Shown here: piece by piece, positions 36,688-47,688 of the stretch
Position numbering within the stretch: the first letter of the stretch is position 1
Layout of the letters: each line of letters starts with the position of its first letter
Assembly: GCF_016802725.1 (NCBI RefSeq)
Contig: NC_052666.1
Coordinates: forward strand, 22,783,497 to 22,847,496
Source: Solenopsis invicta
Taxonomy: Eukaryota; Arthropoda; Insecta; Hymenoptera; Formicidae
DNA length: 64,000 nt
Direction of reading: 5' to 3'
Translations under genes and position numbers: made by a program
Notes under the pieces: generated by a model
What the model was told of the DNA's origin: nothing
Database searches by the model: none
Seen by the model: only the letters and a program-made list of their open reading frames with translations

Positions 36688-36870
36688 TATCGTTGCCCGA
36701 TGCCCGCCGGGCTTCTGCCTCCTTTCACATTCCGTCAATGCACACCACAATAACACTCGCGAACGAGAGATTAATTACAATCGCGTGGTAATTATCAAAG
36801 CAACACTTTGTTAACGGCGAAACGACGTCACCACGTAGCGAAAAGAATACACGATCGCGAGAGGATATGA
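36688..36870. repeat. CpG-rich module, copy C (diverged)
   Basis: Opens TTATCGTTGCCCGATGCC like copy A, and carries CACTCGCGAACGAGAGATTAA and TTAC blocks that match the CACTCGCGAAAATAGGGTTAA region of the inverted copy at 40785-41083. It is more diverged than the other two. It marks the left edge of the CpG-rich region that continues to about 38720. Confidence 0.6.
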
Positions 36871-37311
36871 TCCAGATACGAATGCGTAGATCGACATTTC
36901 GACAGAACATTCGTTTCACTGTTACGTACGAAAAATTCGGAAGTAACTACGTTACAAAAACGAGCCGTTTGGCATTGATGATGTCACGCGAAGTAATACG
37001 CGTACGAACGGCACGAAGTTCGCGGCGAGAGAGACTCGTTGACGTCAACGTGAATCGGGCGGGAAAACGTCCCTTGCGAAACGAACATATGGCGGTCACC
37101 TTACTCGCGTCTGTCGCCTGGCGCACGGCGAAGAGTCAATACATACGTCTCAGGACGATCGTCACCGTACGTAACACTCATTCGCTCCGTATCACTGTAC
37201 ACAAACACTCGCGAACTGTGACTGCGAGACACGCGGCGAGAGATAAACAGAGTTCGCACGGCTTCCGTCCGCACCCCCCGAAATGCCTACCCGCTCTACC
37301 ACAGAAGTCTC
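36871..37311. other. CpG-rich DNA, no gene recognised
   Basis: Very CpG-rich, giving a long but featureless plus-strand frame to 37586. Lacks recognisable domains and splice sites. Confidence 0.4.
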
Positions 37312-38137
37312 TCGATTGCTGTCCCGTCGCTCGTCGGCAGCCGAAATACGGATGTCGCGGCGGCTCCTCGTCGCACGATTATCACACGTGTGTCGGAATC
37401 GAGTTTCCTGCGGATTTATCGCGACAAAACGCGAGTAACGCGACACGAAATCGATCGGCGATCCGTCATACGCCATCATACGCCCACCCGCCGCCGTTCG
37501 CGATACTTCATTCTCAGACCGCGGCGCGGCGCGGCGCCGAATTGACACAGAGCGATTTCGAAATGTCACGGATCATCGATCGATAACGTGTGCACTTTTT
37601 CCAGGGAAAAAATTTTTTCCAGGAAAAAATGTACACATCGCTAACGAGCACTCAATGTGATCAAAAAGTTGTAAAAAATAGTGAATTCTCAGTGGAAAAA
37701 GAAAATTAGGAATAGGAATTAGAATTTTAGAATGAGTTTCTCGAATAAACGCTATATAAATAAATAATCGAGTCGAACAATACGATCGTATAGTAAAAGT
37801 TCGAAACGAACAGCGGAGTTAACTGCAAATAAATCAAAGTAAATCAAAAAGCTGCGATGTGCACATTTTTTCTTGGAAAAAAATTTCTTCCTGGAAATAG
37901 CACGCATTACCGATCGTAGATTCGTAACGTTTCGGGATCGTTCGTGTCAATTCGGCGACACCGCGGCGCTACCCTAGCATTGAGGCGACGCTGGCGATGG
38001 CGGGCGGACGTGCGGTGGATCGCGATTTCATATCCCGTTTATCGCGGTAAATGGATCCACAGAAAGCTCGACTCCGACAATCGTGCGGCGAGGAGCCCGA
38101 TGGGCGATGGACTAGTAGCCGACGGGACAGCAGTCGA
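37312..38137. repeat. large imperfect GC-rich palindrome
   Basis: The arm 37312-37643 is an inverted, diverged copy of 37853-38137. Matching blocks in mirror order are GCTGTCCCGTCG, GGCTCCTCG, CGCACGATT, GTCGGAATCGAG, GCCGAATTGACAC, TTTTTTCCAGGAAAAAATG and GTACACATCGC. The spacer is about 209 bp and AT-richer. The long plus-strand frame over the left arm is not kept in the right arm, arguing against a coding origin. It may be a foldback-type element or an inverted duplication of regulatory DNA. Confidence 0.8.
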
Positions 38138-38163
38138 CGTAACTTTAATCTCAGTTTTTTTTT

Positions 38164-38195
38164 AGAACATTCTGGAATTTTCTAGATTCCAGAAA
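38164..38195. promoter_or_regulatory. heat-shock-element-like array (HSF site)
   Basis: AGAAC-ATTCT-GGAAT-TTTCT are four contiguous alternating nGAAn/nTTCn pentamers, the known binding unit of heat-shock factor; three make a functional site in animals. ATTCC-AGAAA adds two more pentamers slightly out of register. The segment is also a small palindrome (TTCTGGAAT, 7-nt gap, ATTCCAGAA). It lies 27 bp from the large palindrome. No heat-shock protein gene is visible, so function is inferred from the motif only. Confidence 0.6.
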
Positions 38196-38199
38196 AAGA

Positions 38200-39184
38200 T
38201 AAAAGGAAAGTTAAGCCGAGATTGAAGGTAATCCGCGTTGGTAAAAAGGAACATACCACTGTACTTACGCTACTGTAGAATGAACTCTTACCGCGATTTA
38301 CCGAGCGCGCTTGTGTATGCACATACACACCCAAGGCGTCCCAAGGACAGCGTCGCGCCGCTTCGCTCCGCTCCGCGCTGCTCCGCGCCGCGTCGTGTCG
38401 TATTGCGCCATTCGCGCTATGACCAGGCTACCGTGCGGATGACGCGACGCAGCTTGAGCTGGCGAGTACCGCTTCGTGCTATTATCCCTCGTGACACGTT
38501 TGCACGGACGATTAGAGACTATAACGCTTACACTACACCTTGCGAGAATGTTTATCGTCGGAGGTAAACGTAATCTCTAGATTCTCTAGTGTGTTACGGA
38601 AAGAACGTCTCGCGCTAACCTCACTCTCGAACTTTTCGGGCCGCATACCGCATCGAGTAACTTTTGAAGTCGTATCATGTTTCCCCGTGTCGGTTGTCGA
38701 CGGTTCTGATGCTCGACAGAGGTAGCAGAGGTAGAAGAGGTAGAAGGGGTAGAAGGGGCGATCGCCTTACTTCACGCGAATAAATTAATTACTCGTAAAT
38801 GTATCGTAGGTGGTACGGTTTGTTTGTTGAAAACAGATATTTCGCGCGGCTTGTTCGTTTGACCGTGGAAACCGTAGAAGCCGGGTGCTATAATTTATCG
38901 TTTCACTTTGACATTTGCGCGTGATAATTGTTTCTTTAATGACAATTGGATTTGAGCGTGCATCGCGTCGCACGCAACATGCTTTTTCGATTTAATGTAA
39001 TTTATCGAATACCTTTGAAATGTAGAGCGCCTAGTAATGCGCTCGTTTCGCGCGAGGGAAAATGTTGCGATATGTCGTTTATTAATAACACACACGCATT
39101 TCGCGGAATTCGCTCGTGGTGATATCGCGCCAATTTTTGCTTGCACATATTTTAATGGTATTATCGCGCCTCTCGCCTCAATCT
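38200..39184. other. CpG-rich to AT-rich transition, no gene recognised
   Basis: Positions 38330-38620 are highly CpG-rich with an iterated CGCTCCGCG-like simple pattern (38360-38400). A purine-rich GGTAGAAG iteration is at 38720-38760. This could be a promoter or non-coding first exon. No coding exon was identified. Confidence 0.4.
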
Positions 39185-39188
39185 TTAA

Positions 39189-40640
39189 GGGTCATTTCGA
39201 TCAATTCCGATTAATTTTAATTGACGATTAACTTGATAGGTAATTAATTGGAGAATTTATATTATATTTAACATCGCATTTCCTAAACGGTTCATTCCAA
39301 TTTTTGTGTTAATTTATTTACTTATAATTATTCTATTAATAATTTATTGAAAAAAGAATCAAATCTTATTTATTAAAAATAAAAAATAAAATCATAAATA
39401 TTTATAATTTTAATAATTTTAAATAATATTTATAATTTTATTATATAATAAATTTCAATAAATAAATGTTATTTATTAAAAGTAAAAAATAAAAAATAAT
39501 AGAATAAGAAGGTAAATCGAAATAAAACTGATTTAAATTTATTTTTTTATTGACACGTTATTATTTATTTTAATTATTATATAGATGAAAATGATGAATG
39601 TTAAACAATGATATAAATATTATGTAAAAAATTAACACAAAAATAAACACTTTGATACGATGTGAAAACAAATTATGAATGCATATTTCTTCATTAAAAT
39701 TAACATTTATGTAATGTTTATTGATTGTTGACACGTACATTTTATTCAATAATCTCAGAATTTATGTTTTAAAACTGCATTTTTTTATGCTACTTGTTTA
39801 TTAAGCAATAAATTGTGTTATTTTAATATTCAAAATTGTTGAATTTATAAATATTAATTTAACAGTAAATATTTATGTAATAATCACATTATGTTAAATT
39901 AATACTTTGGTATGTTGAAAATTTAATTAAAAATTTTAACAAAGGTTGATTTTAACATAAATACAAAATGTTTTTTACTGTATAACGTTGCCAACAATTT
40001 GTATTTATTAAATAATAAAAATTGAATAACTTTGTCTTTGTTAAAATTATAAAATACACCTGGAGAAAAGTTTCTTTAAGTAAAAAATATTTGTTTGAAA
40101 GAAAAATGTGCATTGTTATATGGTTAAAGAAAAGTTTCTTTGAAGAAATTTTTTTTTATCTTTTTTAATAGAATTCAAAAAATAGTTTGGTTGTGCAAAT
40201 GTAAATCTTTTTTTAAACAAAAGAAACATGTTTTTAAAACCAGAATATTTAAATTATTTCTTACGTTCAGTACTTTCTCTCAATTAAAAAATTATTTATT
40301 TAAATTAAACAAATAATGTGAACAATTTATTTACTTTAGAAAAGGCTAATAACGTCATTTCTTGAAATCAATTAAATTTTTATTTTCCTCAAACATATTT
40401 TTATTTACTTATTAACTTAAAAAGCAATGTTAAAGAAACAATTTCGTCGATTTAAACGTAGGTAACTTTTCTTTGGATATATATTTAATATTATGATCAA
40501 TCAAATGTGGATAGAGAACACGGGAAAATAAGAGCACGTTCCATCTCGTTCTAATAACTGTTTTAATTTCTTTTTGTTGATAATTCTGCCAATTGAGTTA
40601 ATTGTCGATTAAAGTTAATCGGAATTGATCGAAGTGGTTC
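39189..40640. mobile_element. 1.45-kb element with long inverted ends and TTAA target sites
   Basis: Left end GGGTCATTTCGATCAATTCC and right end (reverse complement) GAACCACTTCGATCAATTCC continue into a shared GATTAAnnTTAATnGACnATTAACT segment, about 60-80 bp in all. TTAA flanks both sides (39185-39188, 40641-40644), as in piggyBac-type and other TTAA-inserting elements. The interior is AT-rich and carries no transposase. Excising it with one TTAA rejoins CpG-rich sequence on both sides. Confidence 0.8.
40062..40475. repeat. dispersed repeat family R3, copy 1
   Basis: Direct-orientation match to 50961-51373. Shared blocks include GAGAAAAGTTTCT, GTGCATTG, TATATGGTTAAAGAAAAGTTT, GTTGTGCAA, TTCTTGAAATCAA, TTTTTATTTTCCT and GTTAAAGAAACAATTT. 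Lies inside the TTAA-flanked element. Confidence 0.8.
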
Positions 40641-40784
40641 TTAACCCGATTTTCTCAGTAGCATCACTTTACGGATTGCGCGGTATTCGGAGCGAAGTTG
40701 GTAGCATTACGAAATCTTCGATTTTTTGGTTATTAATGCAGCATCGCGCGTATGAAGCAGTACGACTCCGATTTGCGTGGCGCC

Positions 40785-41083
40785 ATGACGAACGATAAGT
40801 ACGGTCGTAAATCGTAATAAACTCCGTACGGTTTTAAACTCTGTGCGGTCTTTCTTCTCTCGTGTTACAGTCTTCCGTCGTAAAGTGATAAAGTGCACGT
40901 CGCGTGCGATTAATGTTAGGAGTGCCGTGTAAAGTACACGCGCGATCGTCGTGCACTGCTGATTAGTGCGCGCGCGTAATTAACCCTATTTTCGCGAGTG
41001 TTGCGCGACTACCGGAAGGAAGTAGCAATGGAGGAGCCCTAAACTGAGAGGAGGTGGAGGCCTGGGTGGTATCAGGCAACGGC
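40785..41083 (-). repeat. CpG-rich module, copy B (inverted)
   Basis: Reverse complement of this segment matches copy A (33289-33565) in order: CGTTGCCTGATACC, CCTCCACCTCCTCT, ATTGCTACTTCC, CCGGTAGTCGC, CACTCGCGAAAATAGG, TTAATTACGCGCG, CTAATCAG, ACATTAATCGCACGC, TTTACGACCGTACTT. On the plus strand it looks like a 5' leader: CpG-rich, with a tiny ATG-to-TAA frame at 41028 and donor-like sequence near 41100. It could be a true first exon or a repeat. Confidence 0.75.
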
Positions 41084-41099
41084 GGAGCAACTCTGAGGC

Positions 41100-42076
41100 A
41101 AGTATTTCGTTAACTTATTTACAAGGCTGGGAAGTAAAGCATTACTTGTAACACTGTTACTTTCTTAAGGTAACGTTTTCAACCCTGCCTATTTATTATC
41201 TCTACCATTCATTACATTATTCGTTTTGTCGCGATTCACATTTGAAGCGCTATTAGTATTTTATTTTCGTTTTACGTTCAATGAATAGACCGTGCCAAGA
41301 ATTAGAGAAAATCATATATCTATGAAACTTTATAACTATCTATATATTTTAAAAGTTTTTTTTTCATTATGTAATTATATTTTGTAAAACATCTGCAAAC
41401 AAATATTTTATGAGATAATTGTATAATTGGGAGAAAATATTTTCTATCTGTCTATATATATTAGTGTGATTTTTGCTTTTTAACTTTTAAATTTTTTTCC
41501 GCGGCATTCCCAAAATGGTTCTGAGCTACAAAAAAATAATCCGTGCCAAATTTCAGCTCGATTAAACACCGGGACATTTTAATATCTAAAAAGATAATTA
41601 TATGTATATGTACAATACAATTTTTTGAGATATTTGAATATTGATTTAATAATAATTGAACATTTTTTGTGTAATTATTTTTTATGTAATTATTTTTTAA
41701 ATCAGTATATTTAGTTTGTGATAACAAAAAAAAATATTTTTTTCAAAAATTGTATATTTTGTTGGCTTGTTAAATATCTGTTTATAATGTATGAATAAGA
41801 TCTGACACGCAGTATTTATAATTACTTTTTGAGATATTTCAAATAAACGAAATGAATTTTAAATAAACGAAATAATTAAATTTTTTTAAAATAATTAATT
41901 TTGAGATGATTTTGATTATTTTTTCAAAAATTATGTCATTATCTTCGTAGCATTTATTGCATATCAATTTGCATATCAATAATATACACGTAATAAATAT
42001 TATTACTTTTTGAGTTATTTGAATATTAATTTCTTTGAGTTATTGTTATAATTTGGATTTTATTTTTGTATTATAG
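41100..42076. other. no gene recognised; possible intron
   Basis: AT-rich. If the CpG-rich segment ending near 41095 is a first exon and 42077-42126 a second, this would be the intron between them. This is inference. Confidence 0.3.
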
Positions 42077-42126
42077 ATTGACGAAATTACAACGTAGTTA
42101 CAACTCCGCTGTTGCACATCGCACCG
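42077..42126 (+). other. possible small exon
   Basis: A 50-nt segment lies between a T-rich tract ending TTATAG and a consensus donor CCG|GTGAGT. Frame 2 is open through it (LTKLQRSYNSAVAHRT), frames 1 and 3 are not. It could be a non-coding leader exon or a coding micro-exon. Splice-like sites arise by chance, so confidence is low. Confidence 0.25.
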
Positions 42127-43339
42127 GTGAGTTTTATCTTCTATTTTAAATTGTAGAATTCAAAATGCATCATTGAAGTTAATTAAAGACAAGTGATAGG
42201 AACAACTTTATAAATGTTAACTCCACTTTATAAAAGTTATGGTAAAAGTAAGAAATAGCGAGTCAAAAATAGAGGACGCTTTCTTTGTAATATACGTATG
42301 TACATAATATGGCGAGTGTCCTATATATTACATCTTTGTCGATATTCCCTTGTCGATATTACCGCTTAGTAGTAACTTCACTTCACTTCCGATATTTGTG
42401 GTTGTTTGAAAATCTTTAAGATTTTTAGATCGCAAAAATTCGGAAAGGAAGAATAGATCGTTTTATATGGCCGGTAAGAACTACGACAATGACACCGAGC
42501 CATCCTCGCGTCTTTTTGCTCGTTTCGTTTTCCACAGCTTTTTTCTTTCAATCTCTTGCTCGCCGTAGCAAGCAGTTTTGTTCCCTTTGGCCCCTTCGAC
42601 TATCGGTAGTGTATTCATCTTCCAACTCGCCCCTTTCTGTTTCTTTCGTTTTTTCTATTTCGCTACTACAGATATGTTAATTACGCCGATCTCGCCCTTA
42701 TTCTCGCCGGAATTAAGATCGCTGATTCTATATAATGCGTTTCAACTACAAAAGAACTCATATAATTCTGGTCCTTTTGCGCCGATTATTAAATGTAAGA
42801 ATTATGCAAGAGGAAGCGCGGTATGATTTTCATGGTATTTATCGCAGTTTCTATATTTTGCAGTTATTTTGAGAGCTTTATTTTCCAAACAAACATTGTG
42901 CTCTCGATTCAATTAATCGAGTGATACCAATGCAACATATATTTTCTATAATTTTTTATTTTTTATTTTTGCAATTTATAATGAATTTATGCATAGTCTG
43001 TATTTATTATTTATCATTTATCACGTATTATAAATATATAAATGCATAAGAAAAAAATACGTATTTGCAAGAAAAACAATATATTATGTGATTGCTAATT
43101 ATTTTTATACTTTAAATTTTTAAAGATTATTTTCTTTAAGAAATAATCGTTCAATATTATACAATTAATTTTTTATTTGATAATAGTACTTTCTTAATCT
43201 TGAAAATGTAATATGTAAATGTGAATCTTAATCTATTTACTTTCTCAACAATTACGCAAAAATGTAAGCACTTAGTAATTCTACTATTCCTTATAAAAAA
43301 TTTATCTTTTAAAAATGTAGGTACAATATAATATTTTCA
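42127..43339. other. no gene recognised
   Basis: CpG-richer at 42460-42730, where pyrimidine-rich sequence gives Ser/Phe frames. Otherwise AT-rich. Confidence 0.4.
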
Positions 43340-43730
43340 CAAGAATCGTATTTATACTTAATGTTACACAAAAGCTGTACATTTAGAAAAACCGATATAA
43401 ACGTTTCATAAATGTTTCATTTTGCGACGCAGAAAACGTCAATTAGACAGTTAAATTTCTCGGTCTGGTAGTTCTCTAATTCACTCATGCTCATCTATTT
43501 AATGCACGACATGGCATTGAGGAGAAATAATGCGCCGTATAAGTACACGACTAAATCATTATACTCTTCTTTTCCGCGTCAACGTTTTCCGGCCTTAATG
43601 GTTACTCACTTAGCATTACGTGTGCTTCTGTCGAGAAGTCGTAATTTTTTCAGCGTGAATCCGGGAATTTGAAGAAACGCGAAGTAGAACAGCTCGACGT
43701 CTAAAAGAGCGACGACAACACACATCCTTT
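43340..43730. repeat. local duplication, copy 1
   Basis: Matches 44120-44650 in direct orientation. Best-kept blocks are GAGGAGAAATAATGCGC, CGACTAAATCATTATA, CTTCTTTTCCGCGTCA, GCATTACGTGTGCTTCTGTC and CGAAGTAGAACAG. Reading frames are not preserved between copies, so regulatory or structural DNA is likelier than an exon. Confidence 0.85.
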
Positions 43731-44119
43731 AAAATATACATTATATTATTTTTAAGAATTGTACAATGTTAATTATTAAAAAATTAAATTTAAACCAATT
43801 CCGTGAGTTAAATAACATTTTATTATTTTTAACTTTTATGTTGGTTGAAATTGATTATTTTAACACAAAATATGTAAAGGAACAACCTTATCTAATCAAC
43901 CTATTTCTGTGGTTAAATTGATGAGTTTTAAAGTTAGTTGTGTCCGTATATTAACGTATGCACCTAGTAAATAATAAATTAAATTAGATTCAAATGTAAC
44001 GTTCGTATAACTTGTTTAACTTCTTTGTTCTAGTTAAATTGACGACATATGAAATAGGAGTAATGAATACCTATAAAAATGATGAAAAGTAAATTGGGTA
44101 GAATTCGACACTATAAATT
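43731..44119. other. spacer between the duplicated segments
   Basis: AT-rich with iterated TTAAATTGA-type and GTTGGTTGAAATTG sequence; no gene or clear repeat ends. Confidence 0.4.
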
Positions 44120-44650
44120 TAACAGTATATTTATACCTAATGTTATACGTGTACTGAAGAAAGATTTGATAACTATTAGCTTTGGTAATAATTACTACAA
44201 ATTTTTAGTACATTGAAAAAAGAAGATTTGGCAACTATTATTAAATTAGGTAATAGTTATCAAATTCTTTTTTCAATGTGTAATTAACAATGTTCTACTT
44301 ATACTTTTTAAAAACCATTATAAATGGCTGTTTCACTTTACAACGCAGAAAACGTCGATTAGATAATTAAATTTCTCGGTTTGGTAATTCTCTAATCGTC
44401 TTACATCCCATTTGCCTAATGCATCGTCGTCGCATCGAGGAGAAATAATGCGCTGCATAAGTACGCGACTAAATCATTATATTCTTCTTTTCCGCGTCAT
44501 CGTCTGCCAGCTTTAACGGTTACCGGTTACCCACTTGAGCATTACGTGTGCTTCTGTCGAGAAGTAATTTTGCAGCGTGAATCCGGGGAATTTGGAGAAA
44601 CACGAAGTAGAACAGGTCGACGTCTGGAAGGGCGATGACAATGTCGAGGG
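44120..44650. repeat. local duplication, copy 2, with an insertion
   Basis: Corresponds to copy 1 from TTTATACCTAATGTTA onward, but an inserted hairpin-bearing segment (about 44150-44282) splits it. After the insertion the match resumes at AAAACCATTATAAATG and runs to the GTCGACGTCTGGAAG region. Confidence 0.8.
44211..44278. repeat. hairpin insertion in duplication copy 2
   Basis: CATTGAAAAAAGAAGATTTGG at 44211 pairs with CAAATTCTTTTTTCAATG ending at 44278, about 28-bp arms with a 10-nt loop. A third, direct partial arm (AGATTTGATAACTATTA) lies at 44162-44178. Absent from copy 1, so it arrived after the duplication or was lost from copy 1. Confidence 0.75.
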
Positions 44651-45555
44651 CTCCTTTCCTTTGCTCTTTCTTTTCCACCACGTTTCTTCTTCCTTTCTTT
44701 TCTGCCTTTCTTTCCGCCTTCTCGTTCTATTTTCTTTTAGCCCGTTTCCTTTCCAGGCTCTTTCACTTCCGATTCTCTTCGTGTTTCATTTTTCGTCACC
44801 GGCACTACTCGTTCACCTCGCGATGGTTCGTAACGGATAATAAGCTCTTCTCAGGGGGTCGTCCGACTTTCCGTGGGCGTGCCTGTAGCAGAAATAAGAC
44901 GCGACTTCTTCGTACCGTGGAGCAATTGCTTTTACTTCTAGCCTCCCACGAGAATTCCGCGAGTCTCTTCGCGTGGCTCTTTGCCAGCCTCTGTGTGAGC
45001 GAACTCAAGCGACATGTATTCGCCTTGCGCATACACAACCGCGAATTCTGTAGATGTAATAAGCGCAGTAAATGAAATCCCATCATCGAAGTTAGATTTA
45101 AAACATGAAAATGTCAAATTCTGTTCCCGGCAAAGCTTTTGTAATATGTTGCTTTGCCGTTGTGAAAACATAAAGCTTTCGATGGCGCGAAAGAGAAATA
45201 TGTTATGTTATGTAAAGCGATTTGACTAAATCTCAAATTTTTATTATTCGAGAATTATGCCTGGGAGAATTTCTGGAAGAATTATGTCTGGAAGAAACCA
45301 GTTATAACTTAAGAGATTGAAGATTAAAAGAGAACGGCGAACTTTTATTTCTTTATACTAAATTTCCTCACTTTTGTCTGAAAGCGATTTTCTAATGAGA
45401 ATTTATTTCTTGCACAATCCTTAATTTGATTTTCTAATTATCCATATGCAAATTATATTAGCTTACAAGATTTTGTGCAAGAGCGTATAGAAGCGACTAA
45501 TTCTTAATTTTCGACGCCAAATCTGAATCGAGACATTTTTTTCACAACATATATA
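44651..45555. other. no gene recognised
   Basis: Pyrimidine-rich at 44650-44780 and CpG-richer to 45070. Overlapping frames on both strands (up to 146 codons) are compositional and lack motifs. Confidence 0.4.
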
Positions 45556-45714
45556 CACTGAAAAAAATTTTTTTATATTTAAATTCTTTCTTCGATTAAA
45601 ATAAATATTAGCTAATATTAAATAATTTATTTTTAAACGCAAGAAATATTTCTTTATTAAGGAAATGATATTAGAATAAATATGTTTACCTGGACATAAA
45701 AATTTTTTTCAGTG
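45556..45714. mobile_element. CACTG-ended MITE, 159 bp
   Basis: Ends CACTGAAAAAAATTTTT and AAAAATTTTTTTCAGTG are inverted copies. AT-rich interior without coding capacity. The flanks show no clear target duplication. Confidence 0.7.
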
Positions 45715-47688
45715 AACAAATTTTTTTTCTTAGTGTAGTACCATTTTATTGGAATTTTTATTGAACCTAGCAGAAAGTCCGTTTTATATACAATCTTTTT
45801 GATATTTTTACGCTATGATATAAATTATAACAATAGCTTTATGCAATATTTTTTTTAAGGAACGATGACACACATTATAATATCACTATAGTTAATCAAA
45901 CAGTGCTATATTCGACATGCTATATTTTAACATTTTACCTTGGTGGCACGTTTTATTCGAACTTAGCATTTCAAAATACATTAAAAAAGTTGTTGCGTTT
46001 TCTTGAACAAAATTTAATGTAAAATTTGCATACTGTGTTATTTGTAAATGCCAAGATTGCGTTGTACGTGTGCTGATCCCTCTGTTCCGATCCTTGTTTC
46101 TTCACGCGATTTCTCATCTATATGATTATGGCTGCTACAAGCAATCCTCACGGGAACTGCGTTATCTTCGACAAAAGGAAACCATCTCGGTATCAACATT
46201 GTCGAGATTGCGTCTTGCATGAGTTTAGCCGTTTTTCGGACCGTTTCAGATTCGCAACTCAGATTGAGCTGCCTTATATGACAACGGTTACATGACAATC
46301 TTACGGCAATACTCTAGTCTCTAAGGACGCGCCTGCGACATCCGTATGAACTTTGAACTTCCTTTAGTGCAACGACGCCTGAGCATAACCTGGCATCGAT
46401 CGTCGAAAGAACGCCGACCCAATTCGCTTCGTCGACGTTCCTCTATAACGAAAGCAACTCTACCGGACGTTGTCTTGGGAAATGGGCCTCTTTCGTGAGA
46501 CGAGATATTTTTGCGGTCGATTCTTATTCCGGCACATGAACAGATAGGGTGGAATAGTATGTCCGCCGTGGTATCGTATTTTCTTTCCTTCCCGATTTTT
46601 TTCGACGGCTCTCTTTAAAGAAGCCCGTTACACTGTGAAAAGGGTCGTATTTATGTCTAGATCGCTCTGTAGATCGCTCTGTGGTGTGGAGTAATAAGAC
46701 GCTTATCATTCAGGGTGGGAAAGGAGCTCGCTTTCAACACTGCCTTCGAAAAAGGCAGTGTTGAAAGCAAGCTGACTGATATATTTGCAATTTTTACAAT
46801 ATATTGAATGAAATGTATAAAATCAATAGATATTGCGTAGATATATGCACATACACACTCAGAGGTTGAAAGTTGTTTGAATATGATGAAATAAAAAGCA
46901 AAGTTTATAAATATTAAATTTTGAAATAAAATTAAAGCAATTGTAAAAAATCTTATAATTCTGTTGGTTGACTTTTAATTGATTAATCATTGTTGACTAA
47001 TTGATTTTCAAGTTTCCAGATTTTGTATTCCATTTCATTTTTATTCACGTTGTATCACGACAAGCAACTTAGGAGACGAAAAAATGGCAAAGATAATATT
47101 TTTCATATTACAGTATAAAATTATTACTGCTTGTTATACGAGATGCTGCTTATATATCAGTGTATGCTGCTCAGTGTCCTGAAACGCGCGTGCTCGTGTT
47201 AGAAGGACACGATGATAACCAACATTTGACTCGTTGAATATTTCTGTCACGTGCATCGCGAATAACACGTCCGACACCGTTCAAGAAATGAAAACCATAA
47301 ATTCCCGAAATCTCCATTTTTAGCATGGCGCCATGTAGATGGTGGCTTCGTCAAAATCGAATCAGCTGCCTGATCTTGCACCGCATGCTACATATGATGG
47401 GCACTATGTGATCATCGTACAATAATCTTCATTGTAGAATATTTTCTGGATCCACCTGTTTACAAAGTGCTTTAAATGTAAATTTAGAAGATTTTTAGCT
47501 TAATATTTATTTTATATCGATTGCGAGATTATAAATGCCCAAAATCGCTTTATCGACGAATCAAACGTGTAATATTCATAATTATTATATTATACAAAAT
47601 AATTATTATATTTTTTACGTTCTTTTTTTATAATGCAAATAAACGTAAATGCACACACGCAAATAAGTAAGACGAAAATTGGTTATTA
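45715..47688. other. no gene recognised; contains a strong hairpin at 46725-46773
   Basis: CpG-richer at 46030-46720 and 47150-47400. No splice-bounded exon was recognised. Confidence 0.4.
46725..46773. repeat. 17-22 bp stem with a 5-nt loop
   Basis: GCTTTCAACACTGCCTT (46730-46746) pairs perfectly with 46752-46768; after one mismatch, four further pairs extend the stem to 46725 and 46773. The loop is CGAAA. It is too tight for a microRNA precursor; it could be a cruciform, a terminator-like RNA hairpin or a minimal MITE. Confidence 0.85.

Noticed and set aside
36867..37586. 239-codon plus-strand frame, the longest in the window
   Set aside because: Lies in very CpG-rich DNA where stop codons are rare, is Arg/Ser/His-rich, has no recognisable domain, and is not preserved in the opposite palindrome arm.
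46752..46773. Partial resemblance of the hairpin arm to miR-34 (GGCAGTGT)
   Set aside because: Only the short GGCAGTGT block matches, and a 5-nt loop is not a pre-miRNA shape.
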